NCBI GenBank assembly: GCA_021208565.1
Contig: JAJOJN010000073.1
Location: 1-37,166 of the forward strand
Reading direction: 5' to 3'
Source of the DNA: Nitrincola sp.
GTDB lineage: Bacteria > Pseudomonadota > Gammaproteobacteria > Pseudomonadales > Balneatricaceae
DNA: 37,166 nucleotides
How positions within the stretch are numbered: position 1 is the first letter of the stretch; every line of letters starts with the position of its first letter. The notes beneath the pieces are model-generated. The model ran no database searches. It was not told where the DNA came from and saw only the letters and a list, made by a program, of their open reading frames with translations. Positions 19,411 to 30,353 of the stretch are shown here, piece by piece. The translations under genes were made by a program, and so were the position numbers.

Positions 19411-19893
19411 ATGCCTTCATTTGATATAGTTTCCGAGTTAGATTCTCACGAGGTCACCAATGCGGTTGATCAGGCGAATCGTGAATTACAAAGCCGATAT
19501 GACTTCAAAGGTGTGAAGGCTGAGTTTGAGCTGCAAGATGAAACCGTTACCATGATTGCCGAGGTGGACTTTCAACTGCAGCAGATGCTGGATATTTTGA
19601 AAGGCAAGTTAACAGCACGAAAAATTGATATTCGTTGTTTGGAAGTCAAAAATCCAGATCTCAGTGGTGTTAAAGCCAAGCAACAAGTGATTTTGCGTCA
19701 GGGGCTAGATCAAGTGCTGTGCAAAAAGATCACAAAACTGATTAAAGACAGCAAAATGAAAGTGCAAACCCAGATTATGGGTGAAAAGGTCCGTGTGACG
19801 GGCAAGAAGCGTGATGACTTGCAAGAAGCGATGGCTTTGTTACGAGAGTCTGATGTCGAATTACCGTTACAGTACAATAACTTCCGCGATTAA
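19411..19893 (+). CDS. yajQ: YajQ family nucleotide-binding protein
   Basis: YajQ is a small two-domain protein with RNA-binding-like folds. Members bind nucleotides, and in Xanthomonas cyclic di-GMP. The 160-residue protein has MPSFDIVSELD, NRELQSRYDFKG, VKLIKDSK-like KLIKDSKMKVQTQIMGEKVR and the C-terminal PLQYNNFRD, all typical. GGAG at 19400-19403 precedes the ATG by 7 bases. It diverges from the PanE-like gene and is closed by a hairpin shared with the convergent SDR. Confidence 0.95.
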   Translation: MPSFDIVSELDSHEVTNAVDQANRELQSRYDFKGVKAEFELQDETVTMIAEVDFQLQQMLDILKGKLTARKIDIRCLEVKNPDLSGVKAKQQVILRQGLDQVLCKKITKLIKDSKMKVQTQIMGEKVRVTGKKRDDLQEAMALLRESDVELPLQYNNFRD

Positions 19894-19910
19894 ATCTTAA
19901 GTGTCTTAGG

Positions 19911-19942
19911 GTAAGACAGGCTTGCTAAGGGGCCTGTCTTAC
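19911..19942. terminator. Hairpin between convergent yajQ and SDR genes
   Basis: GTAAGACAGGC at 19911-19921 and GCCTGTCTTAC at 19932-19942 form a perfect 11-bp stem with a 10-base loop. There is no marked T tract, so it is a probable bidirectional terminator by position. Confidence 0.65.
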
Positions 19943-19955
19943 TCACTTGCAGCGA

Positions 19956-20717
19956 TTAGATGCGTAAACCGCCATCTACTTCGAAGCAACGACCGTTCAC
20001 ATAGTCATTTTCGAGAATAAAGCTTACGGTAGAAGCGATCTCTTCAGGCTTGCCTAAACGCTTAGCCGGAATGCCCGCAGCGATTTTTTCTAGAGCTTCA
20101 GGTTTCATGCTCATCACCATTTCGGTGCCGATGTAACCTGGCGCAATGGATGCTGCACGGATACCGTAACGCGCTAATTCTTTAGCCCAAGTTACCGCCA
20201 TAGCTTGAACACCAGCTTTTGTAGCCGTGTAATTGGTTTGGCCCATGTTGCCAGAACGCGAAACAGAAGAGATGTTAACGATGCAGCCAGGTACGCCAAG
20301 CTCAATCATTTTGATCGCAGCTTCACGGCCACACAGGAATGTACCGGTTAGGTTGACATCCATGACCAGGTTCCACTGATCCATGCTCATTTTACCAACC
20401 ACTTGGCCTTCTTTCACTTTAATGAAAAGACCATCGCGAGTGATACCCGCATTGTTAACTAAACCATGCAGTGTGCCAAAATCAGCAACAACATCGTTGA
20501 ATAGTTTTTCGACATCCGCTTCAACTGCAACGTTGCAAATGTAACCACGCGCTTCAGTCCCTTGCTCTTGACACAAAGCAATGGTGTCATCGAGATCCTG
20601 TTGATTCAAATCAGCTAAGGCTAACTTGGCGCCTTTAGAAGCTAATTCAAGAGCCATCGCACGCCCTAGGCCACGACCGCCGCCTGTGACGACGACTACT
20701 TTATCCTTCAGATCCAT
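19956..20717 (-). CDS. SDR family oxidoreductase (FabG-like)
   Basis: A classical short-chain dehydrogenase of 253 residues starting at ATG 20717. The cofactor motif is TGGGRGLG (11-18), with an acidic residue in LADLNQ that suggests NAD(H). NNAG is at 88-91, and the active site is S151, Y163 and K167 in NYTATKAG. An unusual insertion, KVKEGQVVGKMS, follows GLF, where FabG enzymes are shorter. An upstream in-frame extension to 20783 adds an unlikely basic segment and was rejected. Substrate is unknown. It is a single gene, divergent from fxsA across 219 bp. Confidence 0.88.
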   Translation of the reverse strand: MDLKDKVVVVTGGGRGLGRAMALELASKGAKLALADLNQQDLDDTIALCQEQGTEARGYICNVAVEADVEKLFNDVVADFGTLHGLVNNAGITRDGLFIKVKEGQVVGKMSMDQWNLVMDVNLTGTFLCGREAAIKMIELGVPGCIVNISSVSRSGNMGQTNYTATKAGVQAMAVTWAKELARYGIRAASIAPGYIGTEMVMSMKPEALEKIAAGIPAKRLGKPEEIASTVSFILENDYVNGRCFEVDGGLRI

Positions 20718-20936
20718 ATTCAAATACCTTATTAATTGTTTAGCGTGATCTATTGTGCGCCGCAATATACCGCAGCGCAACAATTTTTCTGTTATAAAAA
20801 GTATGCGTTTTTGAATGGATGGTAATAAGGGAAAACCCTAATACGTCTGTTTTAATTACTAAATAGAAGTCGGATCTATCTCTTGCGCAGAAATGACGAT
20901 TGTGATCACATGTTTCTCTAACAAGCGAGGAAGATC

Positions 20937-21416
20937 ATGCCTATTATATTTATTCTATTTATCATCATCCCGATTATTGAGATTACACTGCTGATTAACG
21001 TTGGTCAGTGGATTGGAGTCTGGTATACCGTTGGTTTAGTGCTGCTATCTGCTTTTATTGGTGTGAATATGCTTAGAATTCAGAGTCTGAGCACGTTAAC
21101 CAGAGCGCGTCAAAAAATGGATCAGGGAGAGATTCCGGGAAAAGAGATGGGTGAAGGAATAGTGCTGGCCGTAGGTGGGGCTCTGCTAGTGACGCCCGGT
21201 TTTGTGACAGATATTATCGGATTTTGTTGTCTGATACCTTTCACTCGAAGAGCACTTATTCACTTTGTTAGTCAGCGAATGACAGTGATTGCAACACATC
21301 ATTCCAGTCATCATCGTTCAACTTTTGAACAGGACTTTACATCAAATCCCTCCGAGCATTCCACTCGTCCGCCCGGTGGTAACGTCATAGACGGCGAATA
21401 CACACGAAAAGATTAA
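20937..21416 (+). CDS. fxsA: FxsA family membrane protein
   Basis: FxsA is a small inner-membrane protein. In E. coli its overproduction lets F-plasmid cells escape phage T7 exclusion. The 159-residue protein has several hydrophobic segments, with PIIEITLLINVGQWIG in the first pair and GALLVTPGFVTDIIG, the best family mark, in the third. A hydrophilic His/Ser-rich tail follows. GAGGAAG at 20927-20933 is the ribosome binding site. It precedes groES, a widely conserved neighbourhood, but groES has its own heat-shock promoter. Confidence 0.92.
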   Translation: MPIIFILFIIIPIIEITLLINVGQWIGVWYTVGLVLLSAFIGVNMLRIQSLSTLTRARQKMDQGEIPGKEMGEGIVLAVGGALLVTPGFVTDIIGFCCLIPFTRRALIHFVSQRMTVIATHHSSHHRSTFEQDFTSNPSEHSTRPPGGNVIDGEYTRKD

Positions 21417-21434
21417 ATTTTTTTCTTTGCGGGT

Positions 21435-21463
21435 GTTGAAATCCTCTCGACGGCACCCCACAT
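21435..21463 (+). promoter_or_regulatory. Sigma-32 (heat-shock) promoter of groESL
   Basis: GTTGAAA at 21435-21441 and CCCCACAT at 21456-21463, separated by 14 bp, match the sigma-32 consensus (CTTGAAA / CCCCATNT). It lies about 83 bp upstream of groES, so heat-shock control of groESL is expected. No CIRCE element was seen. Confidence 0.85.
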
Positions 21464-21545
21464 ACGGGACAGGCATCAGTACTAGTCTCAGTGCTGGTGA
21501 AATTAAATAATTAAATCTGTTCCTAGATACCAGGAGAAAAACCAG

Positions 21546-21839
21546 ATGAAAATTCGTCCACTTCACGATCGTGTTGTTGTACGCCGCAGCGAAGAGGAAA
21601 AAACTACCGCTGGCGGTATCGTTCTGCCAGGCTCTGCTGCAGAAAAGCCTAACCGCGGTGAAGTTGTTGCCGTAGGTCCAGGCCGCACCTTGAACAACGG
21701 TGAAGTCCAAGCTCCATCTGTCAAAGTGGGTGACAAAGTGCTGTTTGGTCAGTACGCCGGTTCCAATGTCGTCAAAGTTGACGGTGAAGAGCTGATGATC
21801 ATGCAAGAAAGTGAAATCTACGCAGTGATCGAAGACTAA
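21546..21839 (+). CDS. groES: GroES co-chaperonin
   Basis: GroES is the heptameric lid of the GroEL chamber. The 97-residue protein has [12 protein letters not shown], the mobile loop [16 protein letters not shown] that binds GroEL, and [22 protein letters not shown] at 21530-21534 precedes the ATG. groEL follows 65 bp downstream, co-transcribed from the sigma-32 promoter. Confidence 0.98.
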   Translation: MKIRPLHDRVVVRRSEEEKTTAGGIVLPGSAAEKPNRGEVVAVGPGRTLNNGEVQAPSVKVGDKVLFGQYAGSNVVKVDGEELMIMQESEIYAVIED

Positions 21840-21877
21840 ACACTGTTGATTTCGTTTTTTAAGAATTCCATTTGTAA

Positions 21878-23539
<1,662 letters not shown>

Positions 23540-23573
23540 TTTAACATCATCCGGCCAGTTACTGACTGACCTT

Positions 23574-23626
23574 AACCCCGCCATTTGTCAGCATCCTTTG
23601 GTTGGCTGTCATCTGGCGGGGTTTTT
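23574..23626 (+). terminator. Rho-independent terminator after groEL
   Basis: AACCCCGCCA at 23574-23583 pairs with TGGCGGGGTT at 23614-23623 and runs into five T's. GTCAGC and GGCTGTC inside can extend the fold. Confidence 0.9.
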
Positions 23627-23680
23627 CAGTTATAGGGCTTGAGTAAATAGGCCTAAAGTTGATTTTGATAGGTACAAGAG

Positions 23681-24635
23681 ATGCAAGATAAAGTGGAACC
23701 AAGGTTTAATCCTGAATCAATACGAGAAAGTGTACATGCCCCTTTATCTGATTTTGATGATCGTATAGGAGCACTTGAAGCATCACAAGCTAAGCCTAAA
23801 GGCTCAGGTCTTTTGCTCAATGTGGTCCTGTTGGTTTTAGTGGTTGCTTTAGGTGCTTTAGGGTGGTTAGTACTGGATCAGAAGCAACAATTAGAGGTGT
23901 CTCAGCGAAACATTGAGCGCCTGGAAAGAACCTTGCACCTTCGTTCAGAAGATGAATTAGCCAATGAAGCTTCTTTAGCTGATCAAGTGGGGCAGTTACA
24001 ATCGACACAAGCAGATGCACAGCAGGCATTGGGTCGTGATTTGACTCAGTTAAGAGAAAGCTTGGCAACAGAGTCACGGGAACGTCAATCGTTACAGCAG
24101 ACTCTGCAGCAACTTCAACAAAGCATCAGTTCGCAAGACTCGCGTATTACCAGCCTTCAAAATAGACCTCAGCCTGCCGATTTGACCGCGAATCTAGAAG
24201 CGCTATCTGCGACGGTACGACAGCTGCAAACCGAAGTCGGGCAGTTAAAAAAATTCCAGCAATGAAACTAATGTCGCCAGTCAATTGCAAAGTGTTAGCG
24301 GTGATATCAGTGCACTTCGTGAACGCCAGCAACAGCAGGCACAGAGCTTGACTCAATTAACTGAAAACCTCACCGAGCAACGTAATCAGTTACAAGCCCT
24401 TGAGCGTCAGCTGACCACTCGCTTAGAAAGATTGCAGGCCGATGTAGCTAGAGCCTCAGCTACTCCAGCCCCTGCACCTGCAGCCGCAAACTCTTCAGAT
24501 CTTGCGATGATTGAACTCAGTCTGGCAGAGTTGAAGGAAGATATTCGTGCTATCAATAATGCACGACAATTGATTAATCGTGATCTTTTGCAGCTTCGAG
24601 AGCAGTTAAATCGAGTTCAGCTGATGTTGAATTGA
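23681..24635 (+). CDS. Uncharacterised membrane-anchored coiled-coil protein (frameshifted in this sequence)
   Basis: I do not recognise a named family. With the A7 run at 24247-24253 read as A6 (QLKNSSNETNVASQLQS), the product is 317 residues. It has a short cytoplasmic segment of about 41 residues and one membrane helix at about 43-65. The rest is almost entirely Gln/Leu/Glu-rich heptad sequence, with an Ala/Pro break (ATPAPAPAAA) before a final coil. The probable topology is N-in, with the coiled coil in the periplasm. A promoter must lie in the 54 bp after the groEL terminator. It precedes trhP by 79 bp. The shape recalls envelope spacer or division-type proteins, but that is only a resemblance. 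Confidence 0.75.
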
Positions 24636-24714
24636 GCCTTTCACCGCTGCGGTTTGATTGCCATTATTGAACAAAATCGGCACAATGCGCGCTTGATTTT
24701 GGAGTAGAGTAGCT

Positions 24715-26050
24715 ATGCGACAACCTGAACTTTTGTCCCCAGCGGGCACCTTAAAAAAACATGAAATATGCGTTTGCATACGGCGCTGATGCCGTCTATG
24801 CAGGCCAACCACGTTATAGTCTACGTGTGCGCAACAACGATTTTAACTACCAGAACTTGGCAGAAGGAATCGATATTGCGCATCGTCTAGGTAAAAAGTT
24901 CTTTGTTGCCAGTAATATCCTACCGCACAACTCCAAACTGAAAACCTATATGGACGATATTATTCCAGTCGTTGAGATGGGACCAGATGCGTTGATCATG
25001 TCCGATCCGGGCCTCATTATGATGGTGAAAGAACGCTTCCCTGATCTGCCCATCCATTTGTCTGTTCAAGCGAACACCATGAACTGGGCGACTGTGAAAT
25101 TTTGGCACAAAGCGGGTATCGAACGCGTGATTCTATCGCGTGAGCTTTCCTTAGAGGAGGTGGAAGAGATACGTCAGCGTTGTCCAGAAATGGAAATTGA
25201 AGTGTTTGTGCATGGCTCCTTATGTATTGCGTATTCAGGTCGTTGTTTATTGTCTGGGTATATTAACCATCGTGATCCCAATCAAGGAACTTGCACCAAT
25301 GCCTGTCGTTGGAAGTATGATGCGCATGAAGCCACGCAAAACGAATCTGGCGATATTGTTCCGGTGCAGTCTTTTGATCCGATGTTGGGTGAAGGCAAGC
25401 CAACAGATAAAATCGTGTTGTTGCAAGAAGCTTCACGTCCTGATGACTATATGCCTGCGTTTGAAGATGAGCATGGTACCTATATCATGAACTCTAAAGA
25501 TCTTCGTGCCATCCAGCATGTTCATCGTCTAGCGGCAATGGGTGTAGATTCGTTAAAAATCGAAGGACGTACTAAATCACACTACTACGTGGCCAGAACC
25601 GCTCAAGCCTATCGTCAAGCCATCGATGATGCTGTGGCAGGTAAACCGTTCAATATGGAATTGATGGATGTTTTAGAAAACCTTGCCAATAGGGGTTACA
25701 CAGAAGGTTTCTATCGTCGTCATGTGCATGACGAGTACCAGAACTATGAAACTGGAAACTCCATCGGTGTGCATCAGCAGTTTGTCGGTGAAGTAGTCGA
25801 GCATGATGCAGAACAAGGAATGCTCAAAGTGGATGTGAAAAACCGTTTTGAGCGTGGTGATACCATGGAGTTGATGACGCCAGCCGGTAATAAGCGCTTC
25901 CGTTTGGAAGAGTTGCTTGATAAAAAAGGTGCGCAAATGGATGTGGCTCCGGGTACAGGCTATCAGGTCACTATTCCGATAGATTTTAATACGGATATGA
26001 CTTACGCCTTGTTGATGCGTGATTTACCTAACGCTCCTGCGAGGAGTTAA
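24715..26050 (+). CDS. trhP: TrhP (YegQ), U32-family tRNA U34 hydroxylase (frameshifted in this sequence)
   Basis: TrhP makes 5-hydroxyuridine at the wobble base of certain tRNAs, drawing on prephenate, and carries an Fe-S cluster. The true start is ATG 24715 (MRQPELLSPAGTLKN), with GGAG ten bases upstream. The A7 run at 24753-24759 must be read as six to continue into MKYAFAYGADAVYAGQPRYS. The repaired protein is 444 residues and follows E. coli YegQ closely. Marks are PIHLSVQANTMNW, LSRELSLEEVEEI, and the cysteine cluster in AYSGRCLLSGY and GTCTNACRWKY. The later part has SLKIEGRTKS. The match is to YegQ rather than RlhA (YdcP), which is longer. Confidence 0.93.
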
Positions 26051-26056
26051 TCGGGT

Positions 26057-26922
26057 TTGGTTAATCCACAATCACTCGAAAAATATCGATTTACCAAGGC
26101 GCTTCGACCTTTCTCTTTCCCTGTCGCCATCATTGCCTGTCTAGTAGGCATAGTGGCGGCATACGCCGATGGTGTTTGGCAGCCTATTTCGGTTGCATTG
26201 ATTCTGGTTGCGGGTGTGCTATTGCAAGCGGGTGTTAATCTAATCAATGACCATACAGATCTACCCCTGATCGTCGGTTCCGGCTCACAACAGATAGCCG
26301 CACGAAAGCAAATAAGCATCAATTTTAAAGTCGGGATGCTGTGCTTCATACTGGCAGCCATAATCGGGTTGTATCTGATTATTCAGACGGGTACGCCCTT
26401 ATTGGCGATCAGTGTATTGGGCTTACTGGGTGCTTTAGGCTACACCGTGGCTCCGATCAATTATAAAAATCGCGGATTGGGTGTCGTGATGGTCTTTTGG
26501 TTGATGGGTGTCTTGATGATCACCGGTAGTTATCTTGCCGCGGGTGCTTCTTTTGATCCTAAAATCATCTGGTTATCGATTCCGGTCAGCTGTTTAGTAG
26601 CCTTGTTGCTGTTAAGTAATGAGTTAAGAGATTATGAGCGTGATAAGCAGGATGGTCTCAAAACCTTGACTGTTCGGATGGGCTATCGATTTTCTTCCAA
26701 TCTCTACTTGGGATTGGTCATCGCTACTTTGATCTTTTGCTTCATTTTAAAAGCCATTGGCTATTTAAATTATGTTTGGCCACTCTGGTGATTTTGCTGT
26801 TAGCGATTCCACCCGTGAAAATGTTAAAAGCAAGTGCTGATAGAAGGCAGAAAATTACGCCACTCACGGCAAGACTCTTGTTGGGGTTTGGGGTGGTTTT
26901 TTGTGTCTTAGTGCTTGTTTAA
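26057..26922 (+). CDS. UbiA-superfamily prenyltransferase, MenA-like (frameshifted in this sequence)
   Basis: An intramembrane prenyltransferase with about eight hydrophobic segments. Both Asp-rich motifs are present: NLINDHTD in the first half and NELRDYERDKQDG later. The second resembles MenA (dihydroxynaphthoate prenyltransferase) more than UbiA. The frame breaks at CC 26780-26781. One extra C gives NYVWPTLVILLLAIPP and a 288-residue protein ending at 26922. The start is TTG 26057, six bases after the trhP stop, with GGAG ten bases upstream, so the pair is likely an operon. No other menaquinone gene is nearby, so the acceptor is uncertain. Confidence 0.78.
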
Positions 26923-26930
26923 AGGATGTC

Positions 26931-27815
26931 TTAACGATACTTGGTCAGATAGCTGGCTAAATACTCTTCAAGTCGGAGAGTGACTTGTCCCTTATTCTCA
27001 TTGGCTGAATGAAAGCTACTAAACTCCTGCCAGAGTATGGCATTGGCTATTTTCAGCGGCTTGAGAAGGCCTTGCTGAATTTCACTATCGACTAGTGTTT
27101 GGGGTAACCAAGCCCAGCCGCCATTTTCCATCACAGCATCTCGAATTAATTCATACTGCGTTAACGCTAAATAATTACTGCTGTTATAAATGTCTGGAAC
27201 GAGTTGATCTTCAGTGTCGACGAAAGCCAAGGTGATCTGTGTGTGTTGGTTCAAGTCCTCGAGAGTCACCTCAGGTAGTCGAGATAAAGGATGCCTTGCA
27301 TCGCAGACCATCATTAATCGCAAACCACCCAGTGTTGTCCGGGCAATACGTGCATCATTAGCTGATTGATATCCAGTCCAAAGGCAATATCAACAGTTTG
27401 TGAGTTGACTAAGGTCGGAAGCTCTTGTGGTGGTGCAAGATAAACCGAGATTCCGGTTAACGGGAAACGTTTTTTCAGTGAACGCATCGCCTCTAGCCAG
27501 AGAGCCTCTGGTAGTGAGTCGTCTCGAGCGAGTCTTAAGGTTGTTTCAATGCCGCCACGTTCTAATTCACAGCGGGCTTGAATTTGGCGAAATGTTTGTA
27601 ACATGCGCATACAATCGGGCTGTATGGCCCATGCCAGATCTGTTGCTCTAACTGATTTGCCTGAGCGTTCGAATAGCATGGCATCCAAATCATCTTCAAG
27701 GGCACTTAAGGCAGCACTGATTGTGGTTCTGCTTCGATTAAGGCGCCTTGCCGCATCAACAATTGACCCTGTTTCTAAGACGGCAAGGAAGGCTTCAATT
27801 TGAATTTGGACGCAT
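26931..27815 (-). CDS. LysR-family transcriptional regulator (two frameshifts in this sequence)
   Basis: The repaired protein (294 residues) begins MRQIQIEAFLAVLETGSIV, then AARRLNRSRTTISAALSALE, the winged helix-turn-helix of LysR regulators, followed by LFERSGKSV. The effector domain continues to the end. Two repairs are needed. GG at 27808-27809 should be a single G, which links the ATG at 27815 and its AAGGA site to the frame. A missing base at 27327-27332 restores LGGLRLMMVCDARHPL. It is divergent from the CDF-type transporter across 141 bp that hold two inverted repeats, so that gene is a likely target. The inducer is unknown. Confidence 0.85.
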
Positions 27816-27834
27816 CTTCTATCCTTTTAGTGAT

Positions 27835-27859
27835 TTAGAGACGAGAAAGTCGTCTCTAA
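27835..27859. repeat. Inverted repeat in the LysR/transporter spacer
   Basis: TTAGAGACGA at 27835-27844 and TCGTCTCTAA at 27850-27859 match 10/10 around GAAAG. With two mismatches the symmetry extends to 16 bp on each side. On the minus strand it would fold just ahead of the LysR ribosome binding site. It could be an operator or a leader hairpin. Confidence 0.55.
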
Positions 27860-27901
27860 GTGACTTATTGGGAATTATTTTATGTCGTAAAATTTAACCT
27901 A

Positions 27902-27923
27902 ATCTGGATGAATTAAGCCAGAT
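27902..27923. promoter_or_regulatory. Candidate LysR-type operator
   Basis: ATCTGG-N10-CCAGAT is a 6-bp dyad 33 bp upstream of the transporter start and in the divergent spacer of a LysR gene. Size and position fit a LysR site. Specificity is not known. Confidence 0.45.
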
Positions 27924-27956
27924 ATTAAAGATTTAAATGTTTACTAAGAGGTTATC

Positions 27957-28673
27957 ATGTTTCCTTAAAAGTTGGCTCGGAAAAGTCAACGCTGATTTTT
28001 TCGGCATTTGTATCAGGTTTTTTTGCTTTGCTAGGGATTGTTTGGGGGGATTTGGACGGGCTCTTTGGCGATTTTGTTTGATGGTGCCTACTCGTTTGTC
28101 AGTTTAGCCTTGTCTTTGCTGTCTGTGCAGGCGCTTAAATGGGCTGAATCGCCAGCGAATAAAGTGTTTAATTTTGGCCGTATACTCGCTGAACCCTTAG
28201 TGATTGCGATTAAAGGGCTGGTCATTCTGCTGGTGTGTATCATCTCATTTGTAAGTGCAGTCAATGCAATTCTCTCAGGAGGCCGAGAAGTTGCGGCGGA
28301 CTTGGCGATTGGCTTTGCATTGTTTAGTGTGTTGTGTTGCTTGTTAACTTGGGCTTATTTGAAAAGAGCGAATCACACTCATCAATCTGCTTTGCTGGAT
28401 GCTGAAGCCAATCAATGGCGTATGGATAGCGTGTTAAGTGCTGCCGTGTTGATTGGCTTCATGCTGGCATTAGGGTTATCCAAGACTCACTATGCTCATT
28501 TAGCTGTCTATGCAGACCCTATTTTAGTTGTCATGGCATCAGTATATTTTGTGAGTGTCCCGTTGAGGATGACTTGGCAGGGAAAAGTACTTATCCAATC
28601 AGAAAAAAACCAATCTGCTGCCGACAAAGCTAATCTACGACTAAAACCTGACGCGATTTGGTTGAGGTTTTAG
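27957..28673 (+). CDS. CDF-type (COG3965-like) cation transporter, short, two frameshifts in this sequence
   Basis: Cation diffusion facilitators export divalent metals with proton antiport. Two repairs are needed from ATG 27957 (AAGAGG five bases upstream). One C is added near 27963, giving MFPLKVGSEKSTLIFSAFVS. One G is removed from the G6 at 28044-28049, giving GIVWGIWTGSLAILFDGAYS. The product is 238 residues with six likely helices. ILFDGAYSFVSLALSLLS and DAEANQWRMDSVLSA are the metal-site helices of this subgroup. It stops soon after the last helix, so the usual ~80-residue cytoplasmic domain is missing or lost to a further indel (an A7 lies at 28603-28609). Metal is unknown. Confidence 0.7.
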
Positions 28674-28674
28674 G

Positions 28675-28680
28675 TATAAT
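28675..28680 (+). promoter_or_regulatory. Candidate -10 box of the fumarase gene
   Basis: A perfect TATAAT lies 76-81 bp upstream of the fumarase ATG, just after the transporter stop. No convincing -35 is spaced 16-18 bp before it, so activator dependence is possible. Confidence 0.45.
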
Positions 28681-28688
28681 ACTTCTTT

Positions 28689-28713
28689 GTCATGTGAGGA
28701 TCCCTCACATGAC
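28689..28713. promoter_or_regulatory. 25-bp perfect palindrome at the expected fumarase transcription start
   Basis: The arms 28689-28699 and 28703-28713 match over all 11 positions around ATC; the core is CATGTGAGG/CCTCACATG. It starts 8 bp after the TATAAT box, where a repressor would block initiation or where the mRNA would begin with a hairpin. No T tract follows, so it is not a typical terminator for the transporter gene. Confidence 0.6.
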
Positions 28714-28755
28714 CCTGTCAATCCACTGAATAAAGTCTGACCGGAGAGAGTCCAC

Positions 28756-30260
28756 ATGAGCGTAATTCGCCAAGACGATTTCATCAGCGCATCGCCGATG
28801 CGCTGCAATTTATCTCGTATTATCACCCGATCGACTTTGTCAAAGCGGTGCATGAGGCATACCAGCGCGAGGAAAATCCCGCTGCTAAGGATGCCATGGC
28901 GCAAATCCTAATCAACTCGCGCATGTGTGCTGAAGGCAAACGTCCTATCTGTCAGGATACCGGTATCGTCACCGTGTTTCTAAAGGTCGGTATGAATGTT
29001 CAGTGGGACGCCAAAATGAGTGTTACCGACATGGTGAACGAAGGTGTTCGTCGTGCTTATTTGCACCCTGATAACGTCTTGCGCGCTTCTATCTTGGCTG
29101 ATCCTGCTGGCAAGCGTCAAAACACCAAAGACAATACACCTGCGGTTATTCACTACGAAATTGTTGAAGGCGATGAAGTAGAAGTCCATGTGGCGGCGAA
29201 AGGTGGTGGTTCAGAAAATAAATCGAAGATGGCAATGTTAAACCCATCTGACAGCATCGTGGATTGGATTGTGAAAACTGTCCCGACGATGGGGGCAGGC
29301 TGGTGCCCACCAGGTATGCTTGGTATCGGAATTGGTGGTACAGCGGAAAAAGCCGCTGTGATGGCTAAAGAGTCTTTGATGGACCCGATCGATATTCATG
29401 AAATTCGTGAGCGTGGTCCACAAAACCGCGTTGAAGAACTTCGTTTAGAGATCATGGATAAGGTCAATGCGCTGGGTATTGGTGCACAGGGTCTGGGTGG
29501 TTTGACCACGGTTCTGGATATCAAAATTAAGGATTACCCAACTCACGCGGCGTCTTTACCTGTGTGTATGATCCCTAACTGTGCGGCAACTCGTCACGCA
29601 CACTTTACCCTTAATGGTAATGGTCCAGCTGTGTTAACGCCACCAAGTCTAGAAGATTGGCCGGAAGTGACCTTTGAAGTGGGTAGCAACACGCGTCGTG
29701 TCAATTTAGATGAGATCACCCCAGAAGAAGTTGCCGAGTGGAAAGTGGGTGAAACCGTTTTGCTCAACGGTAAGATGCTGACGGGTCGTGATGCGGCACA
29801 CAAGAAAATGGTTGAGATGTTGAACAATGGCGAAAGTTTGCCTGTTGATCTTAAAGGCCGTTTCATCTACTACGTAGGTCCTGTCGATCCCGTCCGTGAT
29901 GAAGTGGTCGGTCCTGCGGGTCCAACAACCTCTACCCGTATGGATAAGTTCACCCGTCAAATTCTGGAAACCACCGGTTTGTTGGGCATGATCGGTAAAT
30001 CAGAGCGTGGTCCTGTTGCGATCGAGGCGATTAAAGACAGCAAGGCCGTCTACTTGATGGCGGTCGGTGGTGCGGCTTATCTGGTGTCTAAGGCGATTGT
30101 CGGCGCGAAAGTACTCGCTTTCCCTGAATTAGGAATGGAAGCCATCTATGAGTTTGAAGTTAAGGATATGCCAGTAACCGTTGCCGTGGATGTGAAGGGT
30201 GAGTCGGTTCACAACACAGGTCCTGCCAAATGGAAAGAGATTATCGCTAAGAGCGCTTAA
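28756..30260 (+). CDS. Class I (Fe-S) fumarate hydratase (frameshifted in this sequence)
   Basis: Class I fumarase hydrates fumarate to malate with an oxygen-sensitive [4Fe-4S] cluster. It starts at ATG 28756 (MSVIRQDDFH), with GGAGAGAG upstream. The T3 run at 28779-28781 should be T4, which joins to QRIADALQFISYYHPIDF and gives 501 residues. Cluster-region cysteines appear in RPICQDTG and CMIPNCAATRHAHF. GGGSENKSKMAML and GIGGTAEKAAV lie in the alpha part. In the beta part, YYVGPVDP and GPTTSTRMDKF are typical. It is a single-chain alpha-beta fusion, as in FumA/FumB and pseudomonads. Confidence 0.93.
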
Positions 30261-30266
30261 TCTTTA

Positions 30267-30332
30267 GGCTCCTCTTCTTAGGAAGAGTAGCCCTTACAAA
30301 AAGACCTCGACACAAGATGTTGAGGTCTTTTT
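30267..30332. terminator. Double-hairpin bidirectional terminator between fumarase and galU
   Basis: The first hairpin has GGCT-C-CTCTTC pairing with GAAGAG-T-AGCC at 30267-30292. The second is AAAAAGACCTCGAC at 30298-30311 pairing with GTTGAGGTCTTTTT at 30319-30332, with one G-U pair. The A and T flanks let it serve both convergent genes. Confidence 0.9.
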
Positions 30333-30353
30333 GCTTGTAGAAAACGCTTCGAA

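Noticed and set aside
20897-20910. TGTGATCACA palindrome upstream of fxsA as a CRP site.
   Set aside because: CRP half-sites need a 6-bp spacer between TGTGA and TCACA; here the arms are fused.
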